Shown here in pieces: positions 1 through 12,718 of a stretch of DNA of 64,000 nt; positions within the stretch are counted from its first letter, which is position 1, and each line of letters opens with the position of its first letter. The DNA is from Ailanthus altissimus (Eukaryota > Streptophyta > Magnoliopsida > Sapindales > Simaroubaceae): NCBI GenBank assembly GCA_946807835.1, contig OX327710.1, forward strand, positions 17,720,501-17,784,500. Direction: 5' to 3'. A program made the translations under genes and the position numbers. The notes beneath the pieces are model-generated. The model saw only the letters and a program-made list of their open reading frames with translations. It was not told where the DNA came from and ran no database searches.

Positions 1-189
1 TTTTTGAATAAGTTCTTTATTGTCCAGCTAAAACTAGTTTTGTTAAATTAAGACTAACTTTTGAATGACATAATGTCACATTCAAACTTAATATGAAAAA
101 ACAAATAGATACAAGTAATGTTTTTAATGTTAATTTAGCATGTTTGAGTTCGTTTGTAAGTTTATTAATATTATATTATCGATCGTGAA

Positions 190-598
190 TCTTGTGTTGT
201 TCAAATTCTGAAATATTTTTCTGTAAACTAAGCTTCAGTAGAAGGCTCTGCTTCAGTGATAAAGAAATGAAGTGAATCCCACTTCTTCTGACGTGTATGA
301 ACGTGAGAACAAAATAGAATAATGATTCTAGTTGTCTTGCATTAATGATGTAGCTAGAGAGATGAGGAACTCCCACAAAGTCTTAATCAATCATTTTCTA
401 TACTCTAATAATCGTGATGACTTGCTCTTCACAGGTAAATCTTAGCCAAGGGAAAGCTAGCATTCTTTTCCTATCTTTTTTGCTAAGTAAATACCAAGAA
501 AGTCGATTGTTAAATCTGAAAGGCAAGCCAAACTAAAGCGGATTAAGACATATCTGTAATTATTTACGAAACACTACTTAGTGTATTTACTGTTTGGA
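190..598 (+). repeat. Upstream flank of the copy A duplication unit
   Basis: This non-coding stretch is similar to 13505-13905 upstream of copy B. Shared blocks include gaaggctctgcttcagtgat against gaaggctttgcttcattatt, the run gtcttaatcaatcatttt against gtcttgatcaatcatttt, ctctaataatcg in both, and ataccaagaaagtcgatt against ataccaagaaggtcgatt. The two lie in the same order and orientation, so this is the left part of the segment duplicated together with the TauE-like gene. Similarity fades near 598, where unrelated repeat sequence begins. Bases 1-189 show nothing I can identify. Confidence 0.7.
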
Positions 599-1136
599 AA
601 ATAAAGTTTACAAGAAAAAGACAAGAGCAGAAAGAGAGATATCAGAAAGAATCTTGCAAACTCAATGCCGAATTTGTTTAAGGTACTGTTCTCCCTTGGG
701 ATTTTATCTTGAGCCTAATCCCCTAAAAGGCTTATTGCAGTCCAGCACAGCGGGCATCAGAAGTTTTAGCCCTTCTCGGTCAAAGCCTTCAGTCTTAAAA
801 TCTTTTCAAAAGGCTGCCCGTGTAAGCCCTTTTAGAGATTGATCACGTAAGCGCTTCAACAAATTGATCATATAAACTCTCTAAGAAGACAATCATATTA
901 GTTCTCTAAGATGCCAATGCGTAAGTCTTCCAGGAGATCAATTGCATAAGTCTTCCAATAGGTTAACTACCAAAGCCTCTAAAGGTATTTAAGAGGGTGC
1001 CTTATCATTATTGACCAAGGACTTACATTGCCATTATTTTCAAGGACTCTAGAGTTAGAAATGTCCCAATTTTAAAATGACTCTACATGGCACAATTCTA
1101 AACGTACTTTGCATAATATAGTTCTAAAAGTACTTA
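599..1136. other. Unclassified repeat-like sequence left of the Copia element
   Basis: No convincing gene. The stretch has no counterpart upstream of copy B and contains repeated phrases such as cataagtcttcca and gcgtaagtcttcca. Together with 6250-6538 on the other side of the Copia element it may be one older insertion that the Copia element later split. The string tagtgtattta occurs at both outer edges (579-589 and 6539-6549) and could be its target duplication, but I could not identify element ends. Confidence 0.3.
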
Positions 1137-1823
1137 TGAGGGGAATGATTGAAATATTGAAATATGATTTCGAGTGCAAGTCAAGTGAGTAGGGTATGCG
1201 AGAAAGCAAGATGGACTTGAAGGAGGCGAAGAAACTAAGATGGCACTGCTAGGGTGGAGCGCTGCGATGTAGAAGGTAGAGACCGCAACACCATGGCACT
1301 AGAAGACCAGCATTATGGTATTGGGTCATTAAGTGCGTGGCGTCAGAGCCAGCGCCATTGTGCCAATACAGGAAATAAGTTTTTCTATTCTAAACAATCT
1401 CCCAATTATTCTAGAACTCCTCAATTTGATTCCTACTCGGTTTAGAAATCTTTTTAGGTCATTTTAAGTATATATAAAGGCTTTTTATTGGCTTGTAAAC
1501 ACACATTTGTGATCTATGTGTGAATCTTTGTAATTATAACAATTTTTAGTGAGAGAAATCCCATGATTACAAGAGAGATAAATTATATTATTTGTGAGTA
1601 CTATTTTAAAGCGTGTTCTTTATGAGACTTGGTGTTTTTTTTTGTAAAATAAATACTTTGTCATTGCGTTGGTGATTTATAATAAAAGAAGTGGTTCTCA
1701 ATCGACTGTGGATGTAGACAAGTTACCGAACCACGTAAATATTATTTATATTTTCTTTCGCTCTTTCTCTTTAGTTTATTCTTAATTACTTTGTTATTGT
1801 ATTATATACTTGGGATTATTGCA
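1137..1823 (+). repeat. 5' LTR of the upstream Copia element
   Basis: It aligns along its length with 5591-6249. Shared blocks are cattaagtgc, gcttgtaaacacac, tttttagtgagagaaa, tttgtgagtactattt, aataaaagaagtg and a final tatacttgg-attattgc. It contains a TATA-like tatataaag (about 1472). The start is placed by matching the sharper right LTR start TGTGAGAAAGTTGATT and the related LTR at 24512-25076. Confidence 0.8.
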
Positions 1824-4800
1824 TATCAGAGCTTAATTCAAAGTAATACATGACCACACCTAAGTAAGAGGTAGAAAAATTCAACGGGACAAATAATTTT
1901 AATTTGTTGAAGTTCAAGGTGAAAGCGTTGTTGGTGAGCCAACAGTTAAGCTCGGTATTAGAGGAGACTGCAGCTCCATCTAGTGAAGAAGAGAAGATGC
2001 CAAAGTTATCTAAGGGTGAAGCAGAAAGAAAAGACATTTAAGAAAAATCTCACAGTCTAATCGTTTTTTCATTGAACGATGAAGTCTTAAAAGAAGTAGC
2101 AGGTGAGTACAACAATTGGTCTGTGGAAGAAGATTAATTCTCTTTACATACAAAATTCGTTGGCTAATAGATTGCATATAAAGAAGAAGCTATATTAGTT
2201 GTCCATGTTAAAGGGGACACTGATAAAAAGCCATATAGACCCCTTCAACAAGATCATCATTGATCTCGAATCTACCAACATAAAGATAAAGATGAAGATA
2301 AGGTGATTATTCTGCTGAGTTTGCTTTCCAGAAGTTATAAGAGTTTTATTGATATGTTACTCTACAGCAGAAAAATTTTAACGATGAGTGATATGAAATC
2401 ATCATTAAACTCAAAGTTATTAGGAAAGCAAATTGAGGGTAATACATAAGGTTTATCTATAAGAGGAAGGTACTCAAATAGAGATAGAAAGAAGAATGGC
2501 TCAAGATCGAAGTTCAAGACTTCTAAGAAGTGCTATTGCTGCAATAAAAAAAGCACTTTATAAAGGAATGTCCAGAGAGGAAAGCACAAGACAAGAAGAA
2601 AGTGGATATTGCATTTGTCTATGATGATAGCTACGACATCGTAGAGACTCTAGTCGCTAGTGATAGTAAGAATACTAAACATTGGGTTCTAGATTATGAT
2701 TGTACTTTTCACATGTGCTAGTACAAGTCATGATTTGTAAATTTTCAGCCTAATAATAGTGGTAATGTGTTAATAAGTTATCAGTTGTTAGCTATGTTCT
2801 TAACTTCAAGAAAAAATTGATCTCATTAAGACTTTAGATTAGAATGAGTGTTCCATCAGGATTGACAGAGGAGTTTTGAGAGTTTTAAAGAGTTTCATGG
2901 TTGTAATGAGAGGTGAGAAGTGTAAAGGTGTTTATGTGCTGAAGATAGAGGTTGTGAGTGATTTTGCATTTTTCTTTATAGATTATGAGAATATGCAAAC
3001 CAAGTTGTGGCATTTTAGACTAGCACACATAGGTGAGAGAAACCTTAAGGAATTATTTAGTCAAAAGGTATTTAACGAGGATAAGTTCCAACTATTAGAG
3101 TTTTGTGAGCATTATGTGCTAAGAAAGCACATAGAGTGAGGTTCAGTACTGGTGAACACAAGACTAAGGGGCTCTTAACTATATACACTCGAATCTTTAG
3201 GGACCAATGCAGACAGTGACTTATGGTGGAGCTAGGTATTTTATTAGTTTTATTGATGACTATTCAAAGAAGTCGTAGGTCTATGCGTTGAAGAGTAAGG
3301 ACCAAGTGTTTGATATGTTCAAAACTTGAAAGGCTCTTATTGAGAATCAGATTAGAAAAATGGTAAAGATGTTAAGGACCGACAATGACCTTAAATTTGC
3401 AATAGAGAGTTTGATGGATTTTATGCCAAACATCGGATTGCAAGGCATAGAATTATGAGATCAACATCGTAGTAGAATGGTGTAGTTGAGAGGATGAATA
3501 AAACCCTACTTGAAAGGGTTAGATGCATGCTTACTAATGCAAAGATGTCCAATGTGTTTTAGGGTGAAGTTGTGATGACTATAGCTTATATGATTAATAG
3601 AAATCCCTTATCGGCGATAAATTTCAAGACCTCAGAAGAGAAATGGTATGACATCCCTCTTTAGTATGATCACCTCAAAATATTTGGTTGCCTACCTTTT
3701 GTTTATGTGAAGGAGGAAAAATTGAAACCTAGAGCTATCAAAGGGATTTTCATAAGGTTTCTTAAATGTGTGAAAGGATACAAGGTATAGTGTAGAGATT
3801 TGACACTACCAACGAGTATTATAAGCCTTGATGTAATGTTTAATGAGACAACAATGTTGAAAGCCTCCCAAGAAGATGAGAAAGAAGAACTTGTATCTAA
3901 GAAAGACTCAGCACCTGAGTCAATTATTGTTGAAGTAGACCTCTGTGTAGATTTGATATGCCTCAGATTAGCACTTTAACAAAAAGATCTTTGATATTGA
4001 GCTATAGACACCGGTGAGTTCCTCTATGTCCACTCAAAGAAAGACTAAGATTTTGAATATGGATCTTGAAGAGTACCAGCTAGTTAGAGACAGTCTAAGG
4101 AGAATGATTAACCCAAGAATTAGGTATGCACAAGTAGATATGGTTGCTCACTCCTTTATTTCTACTTACACTCTTGAATTTGATGAGCCTAAGACATATG
4201 ATAAGGCTATAAAGAATAAAAATAGTGATAAATGACAGTAGGTTATGGAATGAGAGATTAGTTCTCTTAAGAAGAATAATATATGGTGGTTGGTGGAGAG
4301 ACCTCAAAAGAAACTAGTTGGGTGTAAGTGGATGTATAAGGTTAAGGAGGGGATACCGGGGATAGAGCCTACAAGATTCAAGGTTAGACTAGTTGCACAA
4401 TGTTTTACTCAGAGAGAGGGAGTAGACTTTCAGAGAGATTTTCTTTCTAGCCATCAAGCACACATCCATTAGAATTTTATTAGCCATATGTACAAGTATG
4501 ATGGATGCGTGTACTTTAAGAGCTTGAACAGTGTGATGATGTATTTACTTTTATACGTAGATGACATATTGATTACATATAAGAATATGGAAAAGATACA
4601 GAAACTCAAGAAGCAGTTAAGTGGCGAGTTTGAGATGAAGGATTAGGAGCAGCAAAGAGGAAATTGGGTATGGATATTGTGAGGGAAAGAAGAGATGTTA
4701 TATTCTTGTCACAATTGCAGTATATACTCAAGATCCTAGAAAAGTTTGGTATGTCTAATGCAATGGCCATTTCTACTTATTTGGCCATGTATTTCAAACT

Positions 4801-5590
4801 TTCAATAGCATAATCACTAGCATTCGAAGAGAAAAAGCAACAGATGAGTAAAGTACCATATGCAAGTGTCGTAGGGAGCATCATGTATGCGATGGTTTAT
4901 ACTAGACCGAACATAACATAGGTTGTAAGCATGGTGAGTAGATACATGACAAATTCGGATAATGATCACTTGCTTGCATTAAAGTGAATTTTGAGATATG
5001 TCAAGGGAATGTCAAATCATGGATTAGTTTATAAAAGGGATGAGAATAAGAATAAAATGGTAAGAGGATACGTCAACTTAGATTATGCAGTTGATCTAGA
5101 TAAGAGAAGATTGTTAACGAGTTATGTATTCTTGGTGTTTGCGTGTAGTATGTGTTAGAGATTAGTTCTACAACATATGATTGCATTATCTATCACAGAG
5201 GCAGAGTATATAGATATTGAAGAAGCTATTAAGGAGACCATATGGTTGAAAGGCATATGCGCAAAGGTAATGACTACTGAAGAAGTTAACACTGGTGTGT
5301 ATTGTGATAGCCAGAATGCCATACACCTAAGCAAGCATCAAGTGTTTGACGAAAGGTCTAAACACATTAATGTACAACTCCATTACATTTGAGAGATTTT
5401 CCATAGTGACGGGATTAGTCTAACAAAGATTGCAGCGTCTAAAACTGATATGTTGACTAAGGCACTGCCATCGGTTAAGTTTGTCCTATGCCAGGACTTA
5501 AACGGAGTTATTACTATGTGAGGGTAACCAAAGATACGGAGACGATAGATCTAGATATTTTGTAGATGATTTTAAATCAATGAGGAGATT
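1824..5590 (+). pseudogene. Copia gag-pol remnant
   Basis: Recognisable pieces appear in order but in broken frames. There is a damaged CCHC knuckle (about 2530-2570, reading CYCCNKK), a protease-like WVLDYDCTFHM (about 2685) where D-S-G is expected, and a pre-integrase motif LWHFRLAHIGERNLKEL (3007-3057). Integrase text YFISFIDDYSKKS follows near 3240. Reverse transcriptase gives KKLVGCKWMYKVKEG near 4310 and the catalytic YVDDILI near 4555. RNase H gives ITEAEYI and VYCDSQNAIHLSKH between 5190 and 5340. Many internal stops and frameshifts show that no functional polyprotein is made. Such a polyprotein would normally carry out reverse transcription and integration. Confidence 0.85.
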
Positions 5591-6249
5591 TGTGAGAAAG
5601 TTGATTAAAAATAATTGAAATATAATTTGAAGCAAAAGTCAATTGCGTAGGGTACGAGAAGAAGCAAGATGGATGCGAAAAGAGGCGAAGAAACAAAGGC
5701 GACACTGCTCAGGGTGGAGCGTCGCGGTGTACTAGGTACAGATCGCAATGCCGAGATGCTAGAAGACCAACTCCGCGCCACTAGGTCATTAAGTGCCCAG
5801 TGCCAAAGAGCTAGCGCAAAGGCGGGAAATAAGTTTGCCAATTTTAAAGTCTTTCAATTGTTCTAGGATCTCCAATTTGATTCTCACTTGGATTAGAGTT
5901 TCTCTAGGTTGTCCTAAACCTATATAAAAGTTTTTTATTAGCTTGTAAACACACTTTTTTGATCTACGTGTGAATTTTAGTGATTACAATAATTTTTAGT
6001 GAGAGAAACCCTTAAATTATAAGAGAGATAAATTGTATTCTTTGTGAGTACTATTTAAAGACTGTTCTTGATGAGACTTGATATTATTTTTTGTAATTGC
6101 CTTAGTAATTCATAATAAAAGAAGTGAGATTTTGATCCATTGTGAACGTAGGTAAGTTGCCGAACCAAATAAATATTTTGTGTGTTTTCTTTCTCTCTAG
6201 TTTATTCTTAATTGCTTTGTTATTACATTATATACTTGGAATTATTGCT
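5591..6249 (+). repeat. 3' LTR of the upstream Copia element
   Basis: Similar to 1137-1823 and preceded by a purine-rich stretch. It begins TGTGAGAAAGTTGATT, very close to the reverse-oriented LTR start at 25076 (TGTGAGGAAGTTGATT), so both belong to one Copia family. The 3' boundary is uncertain by some 10-20 bases. Confidence 0.8.
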
Positions 6250-7289
6250 TTCGCTTCAATAGTACTCTACTTGACCCAGTTCTAATAGAACTTTACAACT
6301 TAAGCCTATAAAAAGCAAAATAATAAAGAGAGATTTTTCACCCACAAGAGAGACTTTTCCTTTAGATCAACTTTCTCAAGGCAAACCACAGATTTTAGAA
6401 GTCGCATATGCACAATAAAGGCCCTAAGGCTGCATTAAATTCTCCAATGCACCATTAAAGCCCCTAAGGTTTCATTACTAGAAGCCATATCTATAGTTAC
6501 TTTAATTGTTTATTTTGTGACATAATAATATTATTTAATAGTGTATTTAAGTGAGCTCATCTAGTTCGATGAAGTGGATGTAGGTTTATATTGAAACAAA
6601 CCACTATGATTTTGTCTCTGTTTATGTTTGTGTCATTTAATTGATTTTGAATAACTTTGAAACTCTTTATCCTCAATGCGTATTAAAAAGAGACTATTTT
6701 AGTGCATGTTTGGTTAGACTTCTCTATTAACTAAAAGAGTTTTTTTAATGCAAAAAGCTATTTTCAAATTTTTTGATAATATTAGAAACTTTGCGAGATT
6801 AAAAAAACTATTTTGCCTATACTTTTAAAAGTTCAAAATTTGAGTTTTTAAGAGTACAACATTTTGAGTTATTTTTATATTTGTGTATTAACACATATAT
6901 CCTAATAATATTTTTTTAATTTTATAGTATACTGTTAACAAAAATAAAACCATATTCAATTAATATGGTTTTAACATTGGGTTAAAGGCCACAATATCTT
7001 CATATCCTTGCTACAATCATATTTTTATAAAACTTTTACCAACAAATTTTTTTGTCATAGTTACTTGGTATTTTATTTTATTTTATATTTAATTTTTATA
7101 TAAAATATAATAATTTATTTAATTTATTAATTGCTATATATTAAGTGTCTGTTTTAGTAATTTAATAACAAAAAAATACTTTTAATAATATATAACTAAA
7201 TAATTTACTATTTCAAAAGACCTTCTTTAATAGACAATAAAATGATTAATAATTTTTTTATATTAAAAGTTATATTTTCAAAACAATAA
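6250..7289. other. AT-rich non-coding stretch between the Copia element and copy A
   Basis: Bases 6250-6538 look like the right half of the unclassified repeat at 599-1136. The remainder is very AT-rich with short homopolymer runs. I see no gene or structured RNA. Confidence 0.4.
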
Positions 7290-7475
7290 TATTACATATC
7301 TTAAATTTAAATTTCAAATGAGATGTCAAGTAATTATTGAGTGATTAATTTTTATAATTTTTAAAATTATTTATTATACTATTTTTTTAATCAAATAATT
7401 ACTTAATATCTTATTTAAGATCTAAAACTTGAGATATAATTTAAAAAATATAGTATTCCTGTATTCAAAACCTCT
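7290..7475. repeat. MITE-like palindromic element, upstream of copy A
   Basis: The two halves are near-reverse complements around gattaatttttataatttttaaaattattta: one half carries caagtaattattgagtg, the other caaataattacttaatatc. The same architecture recurs at 13320-13500, 14040-14160, 14220-14375, 14430-14570 and 20500-20660, so it is a small non-autonomous element family. Confidence 0.55.
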
Positions 7476-7952
7476 ATTCTAAAAGTCCAACCAAATGTCC
7501 AGCATTTCAAGAGATTCTTTCACTGTTCTTAAAAACAAACAAATTCAATTTGTGAGTCCAGAACTTCCTGAAGTGTGGGGTCAACAGTTACAACTTTTCC
7601 AATGGAAAGTCAAAAAATTCTTCCAAACTTAATACTCACAAACACAAATACACAGAGTTTCTAGATTTTGTTTCAATAATAATTTTCTCGTTGAGCCAAC
7701 TTATCTCTTTGTTTTTAGATGCAGTAGTGGCTAGTGTCAAGTCGCTAACTCTTTCAGGAAATTGCAACTTGTTTTGTTTCTTGGTTACCAGTATGGTTTT
7801 TAAGTGTTTGAATCACAAAAAAGCTGTGAAGCTGTAAACAAGAACTGGGATCAGAGTTCTGTTCAAGTATTTGACTGTTCATGGTGCTTTTCATCTTGTT
7901 TTGATAGTTCTGGTTTGTGTTCATATTTGAGAAAGTTTGATATTTTGAGAGA

Positions 7953-10722
7953 ATGTCTGGGGTTGGAAGAAAAGGGTGTCATTGGAGATCACTAGCAACA
8001 GTTTTCATTGCTTTACTTGTTGGAGCTTCAATGACTGTTTCAGCAGAATCAAATTTGAAAGATGAAGCCAGAAGTGAAAACAAAGATGAAGAGGTTAAGC
8101 TTAGGAATATTATGAAAGAATCTACTCCTAAGAGTCGATCAGGCTACAAACATGTTTGGCCGGTGAGTACAGTTTATTTATTTGTGAGTTCAATACTTTG
8201 ATGTATTTTTGAACTCCAAGTTATGTAATTATATTTTGTGAGATCGGATTGATAGGACATAAATTTTGGCTGGAAAATTGTGGTTGGTACCATAATTGGA
8301 TTCTTTGGAGCAGCATGTGGGAGTGTGGGAGGTGTTGGTGGGGGTGGCATATTTGTTCCTATGCTTAACCTGATTATTGGATTTGATCCAAAATCGTCAA
8401 CAGCACTATCAAAATGTAAGGGAAATCAAGCCTTGTATTGCAGATTCATTCTTCACTGTTGAAAAATATTTAGTTGATGGAATGTAAAAGGTCTAGAAAA
8501 TCATAAGCATACTTTAGGAGTGATTTTAACTTCATGTTGTTTCAACCAACCAGTCTTCCTTTTAAATGGCTTTCATCTTGTCCTGGTCAATGACTTAACC
8601 TGGAAGCAGAAAACGTATCAACTGGAGGCACTGAGATTGATCTCCTGATACAATTATGCAATTTTGTTTGTTTGAGCAGGTATGATTACAGGTGCTGCAG
8701 CTTCTACAGTTCTCTACAATCTAAGACAAAGGCATCCTACACTTGATATACCCGTTATTGACTATGATCTTGCACTTTTATTTCAACCAATGTTGGTTCT
8801 GGGAATAAGCATTGGAGTTGCTTTCAATGTGATTTTCCCTGATTGGATGATCACAATTTTGCTAATATTTCTTTTCATATGTACGTACCATCTAGTTTAA
8901 ATCGAACTCTCTCTTTAGATTTCTATTTGTTACAAAAATTTTGAAAGGGCTTGGATGAATATGCAGTCATGTCAACCAAGGCATTCTTGAAAGGAGTTGA
9001 AACCTGGAAAAAGGAAACCATAACCAAAAAGGTAAATTTCTGTATTCATTGTCTATGGTGAAATAATTTGTAACGTCTTGTTCCTCCCAAAAGTCGACAT
9101 CTATTGGACTTATTGATGACTTAAGTCAGATTAACTTTCTTTTGTTGCTTGCCTCACTTGTTCTCGATTCTCCAGGAGGCTGCAAAACGATTAGAATTAA
9201 ATGGTGAGTAGATTTTCAGTTTTTCTATATTCATTTTGTGCAATTTTTTTTCCTCAGAATGCTAATTTAATTTATTAATCAGGAAATGGAAATCAAGTAG
9301 AAGAATTCAAATGTGAGCCTGAGGCTTTAAGTAACACTACAAAAGAAACCAAGGAACCTAAAAAATCGAAGGTAAGAGTACAAATCCTGCAACACTTAAT
9401 CAAATAACCATTAGAACTGATAACTGTAACAATTTCAGGTCTCTATGCTTGATAATATTTACTGGAAAGAACTTGGACTTCTTTTTGCTGTTTGGGCTGG
9501 AATCCTTGCATTGCAGATTGCTAAGGTAATTGAGCTTTGTGTTTATTTTTCCTTCAAAAGAGTACGTCACTTTCATTTAATGCATTCAATTGAGCTGAAC
9601 TGATGAGAATATCTTTGCATGTTTTTGCCACAGAATCACACATCCAGCTGTTCAGTGCTATATTGGGTATTAAACTTTTTACAGGTACCTTCAGAGCCAA
9701 ATAATTGAAGAAGAAATCCAGTTTGTTGAGATATCAGGGTTATTATGCTTTTTGTCGACTTTCAGATTCCAGTGGCTGGTGGAGTAAGTGCATACGAGGC
9801 AGTTGCTCTGTACAAAGGACAGCGAAAGATTGCATCCAAGGGAGAAGTAGGCACAAATTGGAGAGTACACCAGCTGATTCTTTATTGTATTTGTGGTATA
9901 ATGGCTGGTGTTGTTGGTGGATTGCTTGGTCTTGGTGGAGGTTTCATCTTAGGCCCTCTTTTCCTGGAGCTCGGAGTCCCTCCTCAGGTTTGTAATTCTT
10001 ATTCCTGGCAAAATTCGAGTTTGTGCATTGAATTACAGATAGTAGACACTCAGTTTGTTGGAGGGTCAGCTTGTAAATTGCTTTTAAAGAAAGTGCTTCT
10101 GGGAATTGTGTTCTTTTAATATGAAAAGTCAATGAGCTTACACATAAATGCGTGGACTAACTTGTAATGAGGTCTTCAATGCAGGTTTCAAGTGCCACAG
10201 CCACCTTTGCCATGACATTTTCGGCATCAATTTCTGTCGTAGAATATTACCTTCTGAAACGTTTTCCAGTTCCTTACGGTAATTTAACTGATCAATTAAA
10301 TTTGTATGATGATTGTACTACTTTTTATCTCGCCAAGCTTTTAATTCACTATGTTTATTTTTTATCATTCTTTGTTTGGTTGCACAGCTCTCTACTTCTT
10401 TACTGTGGCCACAATTGCTGCCTTGGTAGGCCAACATGTGGTGAGAAAGTTGATCAGCATAGTAGGCAGAGCATCTCTAATCATCTTCACTCTGTCCTTC
10501 ACAATCTTTGTCAGTGCATTTTCACTAGGTATGCTGTCAATATTCATTCACTAACTGCAATCTTTTGTCATCGATAGCATTTCTGTTAACAAATTTACAA
10601 CTGATGAAGAGGCTTTTTGTTTTGTTTACAAAACAGGAGGTGTAGGCTTGGCAAAGATGGTTCAAAGGATTCAACACAAGGAGTACCTGGGATTTGATGA
10701 CATTTGCTCATACACAGCTTAA
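7953..10722 (+). CDS. TauE/SafE family membrane protein, tandem copy A (477 aa)
   Basis: Predicted multi-pass membrane protein of the plant sulfite exporter TauE/SafE family, whose bacterial members export sulfite or sulfonates; the plant role is not established. Exons: 7953-8162, 8256-8415, 8680-8880, 8967-9031, 9176-9203, 9283-9371, 9439-9525, 9634-9684, 9766-9987, 10185-10278, 10388-10528, 10637-10722. All introns are GT..AG and the phases close to 478 codons. Residues 1-31 look like a signal peptide ([12 protein letters not shown]). The two family half-repeats show as [15 protein letters not shown] (about 92-106) and [16 protein letters not shown] (348-363), joined by a soluble loop (about 200-270) rich in Lys and Glu. 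The start is the first ATG in frame with the signal peptide and matches copy B. The protein ends DDICSYTA. Introns are compact, unlike those of the other copies. Confidence 0.93.
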
Positions 10723-11060
10723 ATTGCATGGAAGAAAGACAAGCTTCCGCATAGGATTTTGCAGCGTGGTAATGGAGGACTGACATATGGGATTTGAATT
10801 TGCAGGACAATTCTCACATAAGGTCACAAATTCAAGGACTAACATGCATCTAGATCTAGGGTGTGTAGCCTTCAAAATCAGCTCTTTATCTCTTGTGACT
10901 CCAGTCATTAATTTCATAAAGAAACAGGCAAAAATTTACTTGTATTTATCTATTTATTCATAATCTATATGCAAAAGAGAAAAAAAAAGGTCAAATTAGT
11001 AGATGGATGATGGACTTCTGTTTGTTAATTGGCTTCTGAAATTTAAAGAAAAGATTTCTA
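10723..11060 (+). other. 3' flank of copy A, shared with copy B
   Basis: This is probably 3' UTR and flank. The string gtggtaatggaggactga and the later tgtatttatctatttattca recur downstream of copy B (19832-20040). The right edge of the duplicated unit is therefore about 11030-11060. No further gene. Confidence 0.6.
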
Positions 11061-12477
11061 TCTTGTCTCTTGCATGCAAATAGTGCTATTACTTTGAAAA
11101 TCGATGAAATCCTTACCTAATTCTAATGTAGATGGCACACAAATCAAATTCCTACCTAATTCTAATGTAGATGGTATACAAATTTCAAACCTCTTGCATA
11201 TAAACAGAGATTTTTTTAATACAAAGAAAAAAAAATGTATTTTAAATTTTTTATCATCGAATTATTTAAATAAAAAAAAGTTTGTTTAGAATTATATTTT
11301 AAGTAAATTTTATAAAATGCAAGCCTTGAATTCTTTGTCCAAAGAATTAGTAAAAAAACAACAAAAGTAAATCCCAATGCAATAATTGTGCAAATCTCTG
11401 TCCTTTCCATTTTCATTTGTGAATGAACTCTGAAAACGATACAATTATTGCTTCCGGATTCTCTCTCTCTCTTTTTGTCTTTCAAAAGTATAAAGAAGTC
11501 AAGGTTTTGCAACTTTCTATACAAAATTCTAGAAGTCTATATTTGTACAGAAAAGAATTTTTGTTTTCCTTTTGTAAATATTTGCGATTCGCATTTATAC
11601 ATGTGTTCAAATTATAAAAAATAAAATAAAATCTAAAATATATCAGATACCATATCATTCATACAATAAATTAATAAAATTATTCTGTAAATATTTGCCA
11701 TTTATGACATCTTAAATCTTAAATCTTGAAATCCTAACTCCTAATCTCTAAATTTTAATTTTTAAACTCTAACTCATAATTCTAAATTTTAAATCTAAAT
11801 TTTAACTCTTAAACCTTAAGCTATAGCCTCTAAACCTTAAAATTCTAATTTAGTGAGAGCTAATTTGTTTTTTAGAGTTTAAATAATTTCAATTAAGTTA
11901 AATTAATATTTTTAATGAGATGAAAATGATATTTTAATAAGAACTTGCACTAATACTTTCAAACAGAGAATTCTTCTTCCTTTTTTTTTTTCCAACAGGG
12001 ACTGAAACCCCATTAGCATAAGATATTAAATAAATTCAAGTCTATTTAGACTCAAAATTTCATGGGTATTGCAAGACTCTCTCTAACTTATAAGCAGGAT
12101 TTGAAATCAATTTTTTGTGTGTATCATTTTAAACAATTTTATCAATTGATCAAATTAACATCTAAATAATGGCTATTATTGTTGTTTCAATTAGTGACTA
12201 AGAATGTTCCAAATTAAAAGAAGAAAAATTCAACAAATAAAAAATTTGAAGTGTTATTTTGGAAAAAGAAAAAAAAAAAAACAGGGCTTCACCCTTCAAG
12301 ATTGAAATGTTTCCACAGGGCTCGAAATTAAATTATAGAAGACTCCACACCACACATTTTTAGTTAGCTGTTGCTTGACTTGTATGTAAAACGTTGGTCG
12401 TCAATTCATGAATAAGTTTCAAAAATGACATGAATTGACATGGATCGACTTAAAATATTCTACTTATGGATAAAAAT
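11061..12477. other. AT-rich intergenic sequence with simple repeats
   Basis: Contains two imperfect copies of a 40-bp phrase (cctaattctaatgtagatgg at about 11117 and 11156). A tract at about 11705-11850 is made of short variants of taaatcttaaatcctaa, resembling very degenerate telomere-type repeats. I see no gene. Confidence 0.45.
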
Positions 12478-12718
12478 TAAAAAAAAATACCAATTTCGTT
12501 CCTAATTTAATTGATAAATATTAATTTAATACATATTTTTTTTAATAAATACTCAATTAATTTTGTAGAGACGAAAATGGTCATGATTTAAAAATAAAAA
12601 TAATAGTAAAAATTTGACAAAAACGTCTTTAAAGAAACTAACAGAATATTTATATAAAAAGTAAAGATTAAATTAATATATATCAATTAAATTAAAGACG
12701 AAACGGACATTTTTCTTA
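12478..12718. repeat. MITE-like element with long inverted arms
   Basis: The left arm (12484-12540, containing cctaatttaattgataaata) is the near-reverse complement of the right arm (12660-12716, containing tatatcaattaaattaaaga). The outer parts also pair (aataccaatttcgttc with gaaacggacatttttc). No coding capacity. No target duplication was confidently seen. Confidence 0.6.

Larger units (their letters stand above)
1137..6249 (+). mobile_element. Degenerate Ty1/Copia (Tnt1-like) retrotransposon
   Basis: Two related LTRs (about 1137-1823 and 5591-6249) enclose a decayed gag-pol region in the usual Copia order: zinc knuckle, protease, pre-integrase, integrase, reverse transcriptase, RNase H. 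A tRNA-Met-like primer site, tatcagagc, directly follows the left LTR. A purine-rich tract (caatgaggagatt) precedes the right LTR. The LTRs have diverged clearly and the coding region is full of stops, so the insertion is old and immobile. I could not find a clean 5-bp target duplication. It sits in the upstream flank of copy A and is absent from the matching place upstream of copy B. Confidence 0.9.

Noticed and set aside
594..842. 82-codon plus-strand open frame
   Set aside because: It has no ATG-supported gene context, lies in repeat-like sequence absent from the copy B locus, and shows no recognisable domain.
7804..7995. Open frame overlapping the 5' end of copy A
   Set aside because: It opens at GTG, not ATG, and is out of frame with the signal-peptide start; it is 5' UTR sequence read in a chance frame.
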